From Gracilibacillus massiliensis (lineage in GTDB: Bacteria; Bacillota; Bacilli; Bacillales; Amphibacillaceae): 64,000 nt of DNA. Every line of letters starts with the position of its first letter. Within the stretch, counting starts at the first letter, position 1. The translations under genes were made by a program, and so were the position numbers. The DNA lies in contig NZ_CZRP01000013.1 of NCBI RefSeq assembly GCF_001458115.1, positions 1,240,001 through 1,304,000 of the forward strand. The letters run 5' to 3'. Under the pieces are notes generated by a model. That model was not told where the DNA came from and did no database searches. It worked only from the letters and a program-made list of their open reading frames with translations. This document shows, in pieces, positions 1-8,860 of the stretch.

Positions 1-624
<624 letters not shown>

Positions 625-632
625 TATAGCAA

Positions 633-664
633 AAATATCCCGTTTTCGAAACGGGATATTTTTT
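633..664 (+). terminator. Rho-independent terminator after gdhA
   Basis: AATATCCCGT and ACGGGATATT form an 11-bp stem around a short loop, followed by a T run. It lies directly downstream of the glutamate dehydrogenase stop codon. The convergent EAL gene ends 26 bases away and may use it in reverse. Confidence 0.85.
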
Positions 665-689
665 ATTTATTATTTGTGAACATTTCTTG

Positions 690-1682
690 TTAAATAGCTG
701 CCATTTTTGGTTCAGGCGCAGGTTTTCCAAATAGATAACCTTGAAACAATTGGTAACCTCTTTCTTTTAACCATTCAAAATCCTCATTAGTTTCAACACC
801 TTCAGCTAACGGAACAGATCCTATGTCTTGAGCTACCTTCAATAGACGAGTTGCTTGTTGTTGCTTTTCATCACATTGTGACACTCCTTGAACATACTTC
901 ATATCTAGCTTCATATAACGAGGATTTAAATCTTTAAGCATAGATTCTGTACTATAACCTTCACCAACATCATCAAGTGCATAAGAAAAACCCTTACTAT
1001 CATAGTAATTTAAGATAGATTTCAAATGTTCTACATCATCGACCTGATCTGTTTCCACTACTTCAAACACGAGTGTATCTTGTTTTATTTTTAGTTGCTG
1101 CGCTAGCATTGTTGTTGATTTCAGGCAATGCTCCGGTGAATAAATAGAAGTTGGAATAAAATTAATAAATGCTTTGGCATTCTCGATTCGCGCAGCATAC
1201 TTCACTGCTGTCATTCGGCATAAGCGATCAAGCGCATATAGCCTGCCTCTTAATCGTGCTGCTGAAAAGATCTCGTTTGGAAAAATGATGTTTCCTTCTT
1301 TGTCAACAAATCGAGCTAACAATTCATATGCATACACTTTTTTATCGCTGGATATAATCGGCTGATAGTAGGATACCACTTGCTTATTCTTAATCACATC
1401 ATCAATCCAGTGTGCATTGATTAATTCCTCAAATTCTGTGATCGGTTTCCATGATTGATCTCCTATTCTAAAAAACACCTCATTCGGATTCATATGATCT
1501 TGACAAAAATCATGTAAGTCTCGAAGGGCTTCTTCTGATACTGATAAAATATTATTGGATTTTTTCACTTGATAATGAAAATTCAAATAATGATACACTT
1601 GATTGATCCATCTCTCCTCATTATCATTTTCAAACATCACATCAATTTCTAACTCTCCAATTACACAGTTCCGGCAGCTCAT
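690..1682 (-). CDS. EAL-domain protein, probable c-di-GMP phosphodiesterase
   Basis: 330 residues: an N-terminal region of about 100 residues that starts with a Cys-X2-Cys pair (residues 3 and 6), then an EAL domain from about 100 to 325. The EAL signature reads YELLARF (E120), and the residues needed for metal and substrate binding look intact: N174 in FINFIP, E207 in FEVVET, D237-D238 in ALDDVGEGYS, K258 and D260 in MKLD, then AEGVET and QGYLFGKP. Established family role: hydrolysis of cyclic-di-GMP to pGpG. The completeness of the site suggests an active enzyme rather than a degenerate receptor. It is cytosolic, with no membrane segment. The start ATG has an AAAGGGTGA site upstream, with rather long spacing. 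The N-terminal part is not a domain I recognise; the Cys pair could bind metal. It converges on gdhA. Confidence 0.85.
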   Translation of the reverse strand: MSCRNCVIGELEIDVMFENDNEERWINQVYHYLNFHYQVKKSNNILSVSEEALRDLHDFCQDHMNPNEVFFRIGDQSWKPITEFEELINAHWIDDVIKNKQVVSYYQPIISSDKKVYAYELLARFVDKEGNIIFPNEIFSAARLRGRLYALDRLCRMTAVKYAARIENAKAFINFIPTSIYSPEHCLKSTTMLAQQLKIKQDTLVFEVVETDQVDDVEHLKSILNYYDSKGFSYALDDVGEGYSTESMLKDLNPRYMKLDMKYVQGVSQCDEKQQQATRLLKVAQDIGSVPLAEGVETNEDFEWLKERGYQLFQGYLFGKPAPEPKMAAI

Positions 1683-1862
1683 CGTCCAAAATCACCCTTT
1701 ATCTCTTAGTTGTAATTATATTTTATCACTTTACTTTAATTTTATCTATGACTTAAGTCCTGCATACAAAAAATATCAACTAAACATCAAGATTTCAATT
1801 CCTTATTCTTTGTAGTACTATAGTGATAAGAATATTTACCTTTCTCATATAGGAGTGATCAA

Positions 1863-2660
1863 ATGACAGATAAACTAACAAAACGAAACAACATCCGTAT
1901 CATTGGAACAGGTGAACCTATTATTTTATTCGCCCATGGTTTTGCTTCTGATCAAACAACTTGGAAGTGGATTACTCCTGCTTTTGAGAGCGATCACACT
2001 ATTATTTTATTAGATTATGTAGGCTCTGGTAATTCAGACAAAAGTGCTTATAATAAACATAAATATCAATCTCTTGAGGGCTACGTGGAAGACATTGTCG
2101 AAATATGCGATTACTTTGAATGGAAAAATATACATTTTGTTGGTCACTCCGTTGGAGGAATGATTGGATTACTGCTCTCGATTAAAAGACCTGATATTGT
2201 TAAACAGTTAGTAATGATCGGTGCTTCCCCGCGTTATTTGAATGATTTTCCTGAATATAGAGGTGGATTTGAACGCCAAGAAATAGAGGATATACTTGAA
2301 ATGATGGAAATGAATTTTATTGGATGGGCAAGTTTTCTAGCACCGGTTGCTCTCCCTAAAAGCGAAGGTGCAGAAAAAACAAAACTACTTGAATCACAAT
2401 TTCAAAGTAATGATCCTTCCTACACTTATGATTTTTTACAAGCGACATTACTTTCTGACTATCGAAAAATGTTAAAAGAAGTTACCGTACCGACAGTTAT
2501 TCTTCAGTGTTCTATGGATAGTTTTGTCCCTATAGACGTTGCCAACTATATGAATAAACATATTGCTAGAAGTCAATTACATGTGCTGAGCGCAAAAGGA
2601 CATTATCCTCATGTAAGTCACCCAGAGGAAACGATCAATACATTAAAAAAACACTTGTGA
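1863..2660 (+). CDS. rsbQ: RsbQ-like alpha/beta hydrolase
   Basis: 265 residues, colinear with Bacillus subtilis RsbQ (about 269). The catalytic triad falls at the positions known for RsbQ: S96 in GHSVGG, D219 in QCSMDS and H247 in GHYPH. The family phrases DYVGSGNSD, RRPxx/KRPDIVKQLVMIGASPRYLND, PEYRGGFE and ILQCSMDSF are all present. RsbQ is a cytosolic hydrolase that, with the PAS protein RsbP, relays energy stress to sigma-B; its ligand is unknown. Here the next gene, 13 bases downstream, is not an RsbP-type PP2C phosphatase but a PAS-GGDEF protein, so the output is probably cyclic-di-GMP rather than sigma-B. An AGGAGTG site precedes the ATG. Assignment to the RsbQ family is firm; the name rsbQ is by family and should not be read as proof of a sigma-B role. 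Confidence 0.88.
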   Translation: MTDKLTKRNNIRIIGTGEPIILFAHGFASDQTTWKWITPAFESDHTIILLDYVGSGNSDKSAYNKHKYQSLEGYVEDIVEICDYFEWKNIHFVGHSVGGMIGLLLSIKRPDIVKQLVMIGASPRYLNDFPEYRGGFERQEIEDILEMMEMNFIGWASFLAPVALPKSEGAEKTKLLESQFQSNDPSYTYDFLQATLLSDYRKMLKEVTVPTVILQCSMDSFVPIDVANYMNKHIARSQLHVLSAKGHYPHVSHPEETINTLKKHL

Positions 2661-2673
2661 GGAGGTAAATGCG

Positions 2674-3678
2674 ATGCACGACAGATTGGATAATGCAGCC
2701 TGTGGACTATTAACCATCGATTTACAAGGCCATATCATATCTATTAATAATACCTTTTCTAATCTTGTTGGCTTTACGAAGGAAGAATTAGAGAACAATC
2801 ATATTGAACTATTACTCAATAATGCCAATAAATTGTTCTTTCATACTATTCTTTATCCAAAAATTCGTACCTCCGGCTCCATTCAAGAGATGTATTTAAC
2901 TCTTAGGAAAAAAGATCATTCCATTATAAATATCATATTTAACGCAAACATGTTTGAAGTGGACTCACAATTTTTAATTGATTGTATTGTGATACCGATT
3001 CAAAATCGAATTGAATACGAAAAGGAAATTCGTGAGATAAATAAGAAACTTACGCAAACATTAGAGGAAAAGACGATGTTGCATGATAAATTACAACAAC
3101 ATCAAGCCAAATTAGTAGAATTAAACGAACAATTACAATTGCTTGCTTCTCGTGATCCACTTACCAATTTATATAATCGTCGTGTATTTGTCGAACAACT
3201 AGATCTTTATGTACAATCTTTTTATAATAACCATGTTCCTTTTTCACTATGTATAATAGATATAGATCATTTTAAACAAGTAAATGACAATTGGGGGCAT
3301 AACGTTGGCGATGATATGATTAAAAACCTAGCAGATACTATGGTATCAATGTTTTCCAATAAATTCACAGTTGCTCGATTTGGCGGTGAAGAATTTGTTA
3401 TCTTGATGCCAGAGATAGAATCTTATCAAGCTATAAGTTATGCAGAACAATTAAGAAACAAGGTAAAAAAAGCTACCTGGAATACGATTGAATTAACTAT
3501 TAGTTTAGGAATTGCAACGTTTTCTCATGTGGATAATACCGATTCGATCATAGCAAAAGCAGATTATGCCTTATATGAGTCAAAACGAAATGGTAGAGAT
3601 CAAGAAACTCATGCTGATTCATTAAACCGAACTTTTTCATCTGAATCACACTATTATAAAAGAAGGGGAAGTACATGA
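2674..3678 (+). CDS. PAS-GGDEF diguanylate cyclase, partner of RsbQ-like hydrolase
   Basis: 334 residues: a PAS domain (about 1-115, with NAACGLLTIDLQGHIISIN and FSNLVGFTKEEL), a coiled-coil linker rich in E, K, L and Q (about 115-158), and a GGDEF domain (about 160-325). The linker-to-catalytic junction reads RDPLTNLYNRR, and the active-site signature is GGEEF (about 237-241) after DIDHFKQVND, so cyclase activity (two GTP to c-di-GMP) is expected. The usual RxxD inhibitory site is not present five residues before GGEEF. No membrane segment is seen, so it acts in the cytosol. The RsbQ-like gene is 13 bases upstream and the acyltransferase gene overlaps its stop (ATGA), so all three are co-translated. 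By analogy with RsbP, the PAS domain is the probable receiver of the hydrolase signal; that coupling is inference. Confidence 0.88.
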   Translation: MHDRLDNAACGLLTIDLQGHIISINNTFSNLVGFTKEELENNHIELLLNNANKLFFHTILYPKIRTSGSIQEMYLTLRKKDHSIINIIFNANMFEVDSQFLIDCIVIPIQNRIEYEKEIREINKKLTQTLEEKTMLHDKLQQHQAKLVELNEQLQLLASRDPLTNLYNRRVFVEQLDLYVQSFYNNHVPFSLCIIDIDHFKQVNDNWGHNVGDDMIKNLADTMVSMFSNKFTVARFGGEEFVILMPEIESYQAISYAEQLRNKVKKATWNTIELTISLGIATFSHVDNTDSIIAKADYALYESKRNGRDQETHADSLNRTFSSESHYYKRRGST

Positions 3679-4883
3679 GTATTGAAAAAAAACCAGCTAA
3701 TTGGATCGTTAGACTATTATTGAAAGCTATTAATCTCTATCTTAAAAGAAAAACTACATTCATCGTCACAAAAAATGAAACGAAACAGCTAAAGCCGCCT
3801 TATCTAATTGTCAGTAATCATGTGAACAATTGGGACCCTTTGTTCATCAACCTATTCGTGGATGAACCGATTGCATTTGTAGCAGGTGAACCTCTGTTTC
3901 GTCATCCTCAATTAAAAAAAGTACTCCAATATACCGGTGCGATTCGAAAGACTAAATTCAGAAATGACACGAGTACAATCCGAAATCTGATCAAGGCAAA
4001 AAAACATAATCGTGTAATTGGGCTGTTTCCTGAGGGTAACCGCAATTGGGATGGTGTTACAGAACCTATCATTTATTCGACAGCTAAACTTCTTAAACTG
4101 TTAAAAACACCTGTCGTTGCCGCCAAAATTAAAGGAGGTTATTTAACACATCCGAGATGGGCAGATAGTGATAGAAAAGGAACGATAGAAATAAGTTATG
4201 AAAAGATTTGGAACGGAAGTGAATTACAAGATTTATCTGTTTCCGAAATTCACCAACATCTAACAGCAGCGTTATCCCATAACGAACACGATTGGCAAGC
4301 AATAAACAACTATATTTTCAAAGGAACTAACATAGCTCATTTTCTTGAAAGGTTGTTATTCACTTGCCCTGGCTGTAAATCGATTAATACGATGCATTCT
4401 GAAGGAGATTTATTTAGATGTACTAATTGCGAATATTATGCAATCTATACGGAACAAGGACATTTTCATTCACAAGATATCCTTCATTTTAAAACACCAC
4501 ACGAATGGAAAATGTGGCAGTTATCTTTTCTGAATGAACTCTCCAAGCAACCAAGTCGGTTTAAAAAAGCACTGCAAAATATGAAAGAAACTGTGACTTT
4601 ATATCAATCACACAATCAAGAGCCTTTTCAAAAAATATGTGAAGGTAGTGTCATCTTACCGAACTCGCAACTAGATATTGTAAAATCGGACCGAACAGCC
4701 TATTCCTTTTCACTACTTGACATGGAAGGAATTAATATACACTTTCACCATAAGCTCGATTTCTTTATTGATGATATACTATATCGCATTATTTTCACAA
4801 ACCCACGAGCTTCTGCTTATATGTGGCTTCAATTCATTCAAATCATAAAAGAAAAAGACCTTTTAAAGGAGCAATCATCTTGA
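3675..4883 (+). CDS. PlsC-type acyltransferase with C-terminal zinc ribbon
   Basis: 402 residues. The first 210 carry the lysophosphatidic-acid acyltransferase fold: the HX4D motif SNHVNNWDP (H49, D54), FVAGEPLF, and FPEGNRNWDG (glycerophosphate-binding block). After it comes a four-cysteine zinc ribbon, CPGC ... CTNC (about 228-253), and about 150 further residues that I cannot assign. PlsC family enzymes move acyl groups from acyl-ACP or acyl-CoA to the sn-2 position of lysophosphatidate at the membrane face. The ribbon and tail are additions to the usual 200-250 residue enzyme. The start ATG overlaps the preceding stop as ATGA, which indicates translational coupling to the diguanylate cyclase. 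Its true acceptor is not decided by sequence. Confidence 0.8.
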   Translation: MSIEKKPANWIVRLLLKAINLYLKRKTTFIVTKNETKQLKPPYLIVSNHVNNWDPLFINLFVDEPIAFVAGEPLFRHPQLKKVLQYTGAIRKTKFRNDTSTIRNLIKAKKHNRVIGLFPEGNRNWDGVTEPIIYSTAKLLKLLKTPVVAAKIKGGYLTHPRWADSDRKGTIEISYEKIWNGSELQDLSVSEIHQHLTAALSHNEHDWQAINNYIFKGTNIAHFLERLLFTCPGCKSINTMHSEGDLFRCTNCEYYAIYTEQGHFHSQDILHFKTPHEWKMWQLSFLNELSKQPSRFKKALQNMKETVTLYQSHNQEPFQKICEGSVILPNSQLDIVKSDRTAYSFSLLDMEGINIHFHHKLDFFIDDILYRIIFTNPRASAYMWLQFIQIIKEKDLLKEQSS

Positions 4884-6241
4884 TAGATACATGGACTTTT
4901 GTAATGGATTTTATCTTTATCTCGATTATTTTAGCGGTTGCTACTGTTTTAAAAACAAGAATACCGTACTTAAGCAAGTTAATTATCCCAACTTCAATGA
5001 TCGCGGGCTTTTTAGGATTATTACTCGGTACCGAATTATTAGGGATTATCCCTTTTGACCAAGATATGCTTGGTAACCTTGTTTACCATTTTATGGCGAT
5101 TGGTTTTATAGCTATTTCTTTAAAGGAACGTAATATCAAAAATAGACCTTCCATCATGAATGCGGGCATGCTAATTGTTACTGGGTATGTGATTCAAGGG
5201 ATCGTTGGTTTTGGTATTTTTCTAGTATTGGTTCAAACATTTTATTCTGATTTTTTTCCAGGGATCGGTCTTTTATTACCTCTCGGATTTGGACAAGGTC
5301 CAGGCCAAGCCTACTCGATTGGCACACAATGGGAAGAGTTAGGTGTGATTGGAGGAGGAAACCTTGGATTAACAATTGCTGGCATCGGCTTTATTTGGGC
5401 TACCGTAGTTGGTATCATTATTATGAACCTATTATCCAAGAAGTTCACATTTCAATCGGACAATAAGAACACAAAAGAAAATGTTAAGATTACAGAAAAA
5501 ATCGAGCCTGATGAGATTCCGTTAGGTGACGCGATTGATAAACTTACATTTCAAATTGCTCTAATAGGTACGATTTATTTCATTACCTATCTAACTATTG
5601 TTGGATTAAATGATCTCCTCACGCCTATTGGTGCATTTGGTGAGACTTTAGGTCAACTATTAATCGGATTTCATTTTATTATTGGCAGCCTTTATGCCGT
5701 ATTATTTCGTATCATTCTTAACAAACTACATACAAAGGGTATTAAGTTAGAACATACACCTAATAATTATTTGTTACAAAGAATTGCTGGCTTTTCTTTC
5801 GATTATATGATTGCTGCCGCCATTACAGCTATTTCAATTTTTACCTTACAAGATTATTTAGTTCCTGTGCTACTGATTACGACTGCCGGTGGATTTGTAA
5901 CGATTATATTTTTTGTTTGGATCATTCCGAAAGTATTTCCAAATGATGCACTCCCAAATATTGTTGGCTTTTATGGGATGCAAACAGGTACAATCTCTAC
6001 TGGAATGGCGTTGGTAAAAGCAGTCGACCCAAAATTCAAATCCAATACCACAGATAATCTCGTAATGGGAAGCGGAACTGCCCTATTGTTTGGTTTTCCA
6101 TTATTATTGATATTAAATATCCCTGTCGTTGGTTTTGTTCAAGAACAGCCGATTATGTATCTATACACCCTCGGTGCACTGCTATTATATTTTGGATTAT
6201 TACTTGGTGCATTACTTTATCGAATTAATAGAAGCGCATGA
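4880..6241 (+). CDS. GltS-family sodium/glutamate symporter-like transporter
   Basis: 453 residues from a TTG start that shares bases with the previous TGA (TTGA overlap) and has AAAGGAG 8 bases upstream; the upstream in-frame ATG at 4823 lies deep inside the previous gene and lacks such a site. About 11-12 hydrophobic segments are visible. Family marks are GLLLGTELLGIIPFD, the glycine/proline re-entrant stretch GFGQGPGQAYSIG, and a second half with GFYGMQTGTISTGMAL, the two pseudo-repeat pores of the ESS/GltS family. The family imports glutamate with sodium; substrate here is inferred. A charged cytosolic loop lies near residues 190-225. It is last of the four-gene operon. I see no clear hairpin terminator right after it. 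Confidence 0.8.
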   Translation: MIDTWTFVMDFIFISIILAVATVLKTRIPYLSKLIIPTSMIAGFLGLLLGTELLGIIPFDQDMLGNLVYHFMAIGFIAISLKERNIKNRPSIMNAGMLIVTGYVIQGIVGFGIFLVLVQTFYSDFFPGIGLLLPLGFGQGPGQAYSIGTQWEELGVIGGGNLGLTIAGIGFIWATVVGIIIMNLLSKKFTFQSDNKNTKENVKITEKIEPDEIPLGDAIDKLTFQIALIGTIYFITYLTIVGLNDLLTPIGAFGETLGQLLIGFHFIIGSLYAVLFRIILNKLHTKGIKLEHTPNNYLLQRIAGFSFDYMIAAAITAISIFTLQDYLVPVLLITTAGGFVTIIFFVWIIPKVFPNDALPNIVGFYGMQTGTISTGMALVKAVDPKFKSNTTDNLVMGSGTALLFGFPLLLILNIPVVGFVQEQPIMYLYTLGALLLYFGLLLGALLYRINRSA

Positions 6242-6313
6242 AGAGAACCGAACGAAAATATTTCGCTTAACTACAAACACAAATGATGAAGTATTTATTG
6301 TTGCGTAATAAAC

Positions 6314-6801
6314 GGATACTACATAGTAAGTGATGTAGTCATTTTGACAGTAAATTTGTGCGTAACAACCGCTACGGCTTGTTCGCTTCCCTTTCCATGG
6401 GGTTTTCCCTTCAGCTAACTTTTCCAAGCAAAAACCGCATGGAAAAGTGGATCTTCAGGTAAAACGAGTCCCATTGGAGTGGAAGCGAACGCCTGCGCTA
6501 ATTAAAGTTCTACAACAGATGCAAGAGTTGAAATAAAGACTACTATCGCATAATGTAAACGAAATACTTATAGAAACTTCAAAATGATAACTGTGACAAC
6601 AGTTGTAGAATCCATTTAGAGCGAAGGCATCCGCTTTCACTCCTGCGGGGTGTTTTTACCCTAAGATCCACTTTTTTAGCGAACTTGGCTTAAAAAGTTA
6701 GCTTAGGGTAAAAACCCGCGGAAAGGAAAGCGGGCAAGCCGTAGCGGTTGCAAAGCACATATAAAATCTCATGATTACCACTTCAGCTATGTCGCAGTAC
6801 C
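6314..6801. repeat. Near-palindromic non-coding repeat, copy A
   Basis: About 490 bases without a gene, one of three related copies here (others at 9676 and 16648). The outer arms are inverted repeats: ACCGCTACGGCTTG near 6369 and its partner CAAGCCGTAGCGGT near 6735, flanked by CGCTTCCCTTTCC and GGAAAGGAAAGCG. Each half contains its own small hairpin (AACTTTTCCA/TGGAAAAGT on the left, ACTTTTTTAGC/GCTTAAAAAGT on the right), both next to GGATCTT or AAGATCC. The centre is bracketed by TTCTACAAC and GTTGTAGAA. No transposase is seen. It fills most of the gap between the transporter gene and the next terminator. It may be a MITE-like element or a structured transcript. Confidence 0.8.
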
Positions 6802-6815
6802 TTCCCACTACGCAG

Positions 6816-6862
6816 AAAAATCCAAACGATCTCGAAATGTCTATTCTGATCGTTTGGTCTTT
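6816..6862 (-). terminator. Terminator of the YbgA-family gene
   Basis: CCAAACGAT and ATCGTTTGG pair across an 18-base loop; on the minus strand the stem is followed by TTTTTC. It sits between repeat copy A and the end of the DUF1722 gene. Confidence 0.65.
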
Positions 6863-6892
6863 AAATTATAAAATTTCTTCAAAAAGTATCAC

Positions 6893-7360
6893 TTATTTAT
6901 GTCTTACTAAATCTAAAATAGATTGATTCAGAATATAATGTTCGTTATATAACTGCGCCCATTCTAGCATTGTTAAAAGTATCTCTTGCAGCCTAGTCTG
7001 ACCGTGCCGAAAATCTTCTAATAGTAATAGAAACTTCTCTTTTTCTATTGAAGTTAATTGACCTCGAAAATAACCAAACATATGAGATAACGCATTAATT
7101 ACAGATCCATCAGAGGGTGCAACCTCGATTGTTTCCTCAAGTAAATCTTCTATTTTATGTAATAATTGATCCCTTTCTCGATTTCTGTGATTCGCAATTA
7201 TACGTCCGATAGATTTTTGATTAGACGGGTGGAACGCCATTAATAAATATTTATGACGAGTTTGGAAAGCAATTAATGCTTTTACACTTCCATCTTTTTT
7301 TAAGCTATCCAATTCAACTAAGACTATATGTTTATACGTTTCATAAATTTTTAGTTCCAT
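6893..7360 (-). CDS. DUF1722 (YbgA-family) protein
   Basis: 155 residues, cytosolic, no signal peptide. The pattern FQTRHKYLLMAF near residue 35, followed by LEETIEVAPSDGSVINALSHMFGYFRGQLTSIEKEKFLLLLEDFRHGQ, matches the DUF1722 domain known from Escherichia coli YbgA, which is encoded beside the photolyase gene phr. Here too the neighbour is a photolyase gene, but divergent (76 bases between the starts) instead of co-directional. The biochemical function of the family is not established as far as I know. Conserved association with photolyase suggests a link to light or DNA-damage responses, which is inference. Confidence 0.75.
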   Translation of the reverse strand: MELKIYETYKHIVLVELDSLKKDGSVKALIAFQTRHKYLLMAFHPSNQKSIGRIIANHRNRERDQLLHKIEDLLEETIEVAPSDGSVINALSHMFGYFRGQLTSIEKEKFLLLLEDFRHGQTRLQEILLTMLEWAQLYNEHYILNQSILDLVRHK

Positions 7361-7383
7361 TGTCTATCCCTTTCGTTATTTCA

Positions 7384-7409
7384 GATTTTGATCCACTCAA
7401 AACGGGTAT
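7384..7409 (+). promoter_or_regulatory. Possible sigma-B-type promoter of phr
   Basis: GATTTT, 14 bases, then GGGTAT, 27 bases before the phr start. The consensus for sigma-B is GTTTWW, 12-14 bases, GGGTAT; the -10 half is exact and the -35 half has one mismatch. It is a short motif, so chance is possible. Confidence 0.45.
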
Positions 7410-7435
7410 ACTACTTTTAAAGCGAGGTGTAAAAA

Positions 7436-8857
7436 ATGACACAAAAAATTGTTGTTTGGTTTAAGCGAGACTTTCGCTTGCTTGATAATCCTGCTCTATA
7501 CCATGCAGCTCAGGATGGAAGTATTATTCCTGTTTACATAGATAAACCTTCATCAAGTACCGATAAACCAACTAATAGCGAGCTTTATCATAATCAAGCT
7601 GTGTTAGCTTTTCAGCAAATGATCAAACAGCAAGGTGGTACATTGCTAGTACGGAAAGGGAATCCTCTAACCATCTTAACTGAAATTATAAAAAAAGTAG
7701 ATGCCGATGCATTATATTTTAATTATTCCTATGGACCTGCCGAAAGTAAGACAGATCAAAAAATATATGAAAACATTGAAATCCCTGTTCAACGTTTCCA
7801 TTCAGGTTTGCTAACTGAACCAGGTACGATTTTAAATAAACAAGGAAATCCCTACAAAGTCTTTACGTCCTTTTGGAAAAATATGAGGACCTTACCTATT
7901 AATAAACCACTACTTCCACCTGAAACGATTAGTTGGTACCAAAGCAAAACCGAAGAAATCAATTTAGAAACAAACACGAGACTAAAAAGTTACTGGAAAG
8001 CAGGCGAAACAGAAGCATTAAAAAAGTGGCGGGATTTTTTGCAAAATCAGATAGCAGATTATAAAGAATATCGAGATTTCCCAGGAATTGATGCTACTTC
8101 CCTGTTATCACCACATTTAGCACAAGGAGAAATAACACCAAGATTAATATGGCATGAAACGAAAGAAATGCTTGAAATAATAGGTATGGAAAAAGGGTTA
8201 CCACATAGACATGAAGAGAGCGTTGAAACATTTTTAAAGCAATTGGCTTGGCGTGATTTTGCTTACCACCAGTTAGTGGAATTCCCACATATTATCGATC
8301 AACCCTTACAACCTGCTTATCTTACTTTTCCATGGTTAAAAAAAGAGGAGGAACTTTTTACAAAGTGGAAAAATGGCGTAACTGGCTATCCGCTGGTTGA
8401 TGCAGGGATGCGCGAACTTAATGAAACAGGCTATATGCATAATCGCGTTCGGATGGTAACTGCTTCTTTCTTAGTTAAACACTTGTTAACTCATTGGTTA
8501 GAGGGACAAGCCTTTTTTGAAAAGCAATTAGTAGATCATGATATAGCCAACAATACACTTGGTTGGCAATGGGTGGCCGGAACTGGATTCGATTCGTCGC
8601 CATTCTTTCGTATTTTCAATCCGATAAACCAGGCCGAGAAATTTGATCCAGACGGTATTTATATTCGAAAATGGCTTCCAGAATTAAAAGATTTACCTAC
8701 CAAGCATTTATATCGACCATCAGAAGCACCAAAAGAAGTTTTAAAACAGGCAAATGTTGAAATTGGTCAAGATTATCCCGCACCCATAGTAGAGCATAAG
8801 CTTGCACGTGAACGGGCATTAGAAGCATTCCAAAGGATGAAAAAAGGGGAGAAATAA
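7436..8857 (+). CDS. phr: Deoxyribodipyrimidine photolyase (class I CPD)
   Basis: 473 residues, the usual length of class I photolyases. The N-terminal antenna domain begins VVWFKRDFRLLDNPALYHA. The FAD domain in the second half shows LAWRDFAYHQL, GYPLVDAGMRELNETGYMHNR, the run LGWQWVAGTGFDSSPFFRIF and KFDPDGIYIRKWLPEL, all typical of light-driven repair of cyclobutane pyrimidine dimers with FADH-. The tryptophans of the electron-transfer chain appear to be retained, but I did not align them one by one. An AGCGAGGTG site precedes the ATG. The TspO-like gene begins 3 bases after the stop, so the two are co-transcribed. A sigma-B-like promoter match lies upstream. Confidence 0.93.
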   Translation: MTQKIVVWFKRDFRLLDNPALYHAAQDGSIIPVYIDKPSSSTDKPTNSELYHNQAVLAFQQMIKQQGGTLLVRKGNPLTILTEIIKKVDADALYFNYSYGPAESKTDQKIYENIEIPVQRFHSGLLTEPGTILNKQGNPYKVFTSFWKNMRTLPINKPLLPPETISWYQSKTEEINLETNTRLKSYWKAGETEALKKWRDFLQNQIADYKEYRDFPGIDATSLLSPHLAQGEITPRLIWHETKEMLEIIGMEKGLPHRHEESVETFLKQLAWRDFAYHQLVEFPHIIDQPLQPAYLTFPWLKKEEELFTKWKNGVTGYPLVDAGMRELNETGYMHNRVRMVTASFLVKHLLTHWLEGQAFFEKQLVDHDIANNTLGWQWVAGTGFDSSPFFRIFNPINQAEKFDPDGIYIRKWLPELKDLPTKHLYRPSEAPKEVLKQANVEIGQDYPAPIVEHKLARERALEAFQRMKKGEK

Positions 8858-8860
8858 CAG

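Noticed and set aside
1863-3678. Complete rsbQ-rsbP sigma-B input pair
   Set aside because: The second gene has a GGEEF cyclase domain and no PP2C phosphatase domain.
6212-6640. Open frames inside repeat copy A
   Set aside because: They arise from the inverted repeat and are not kept in copies B and C.
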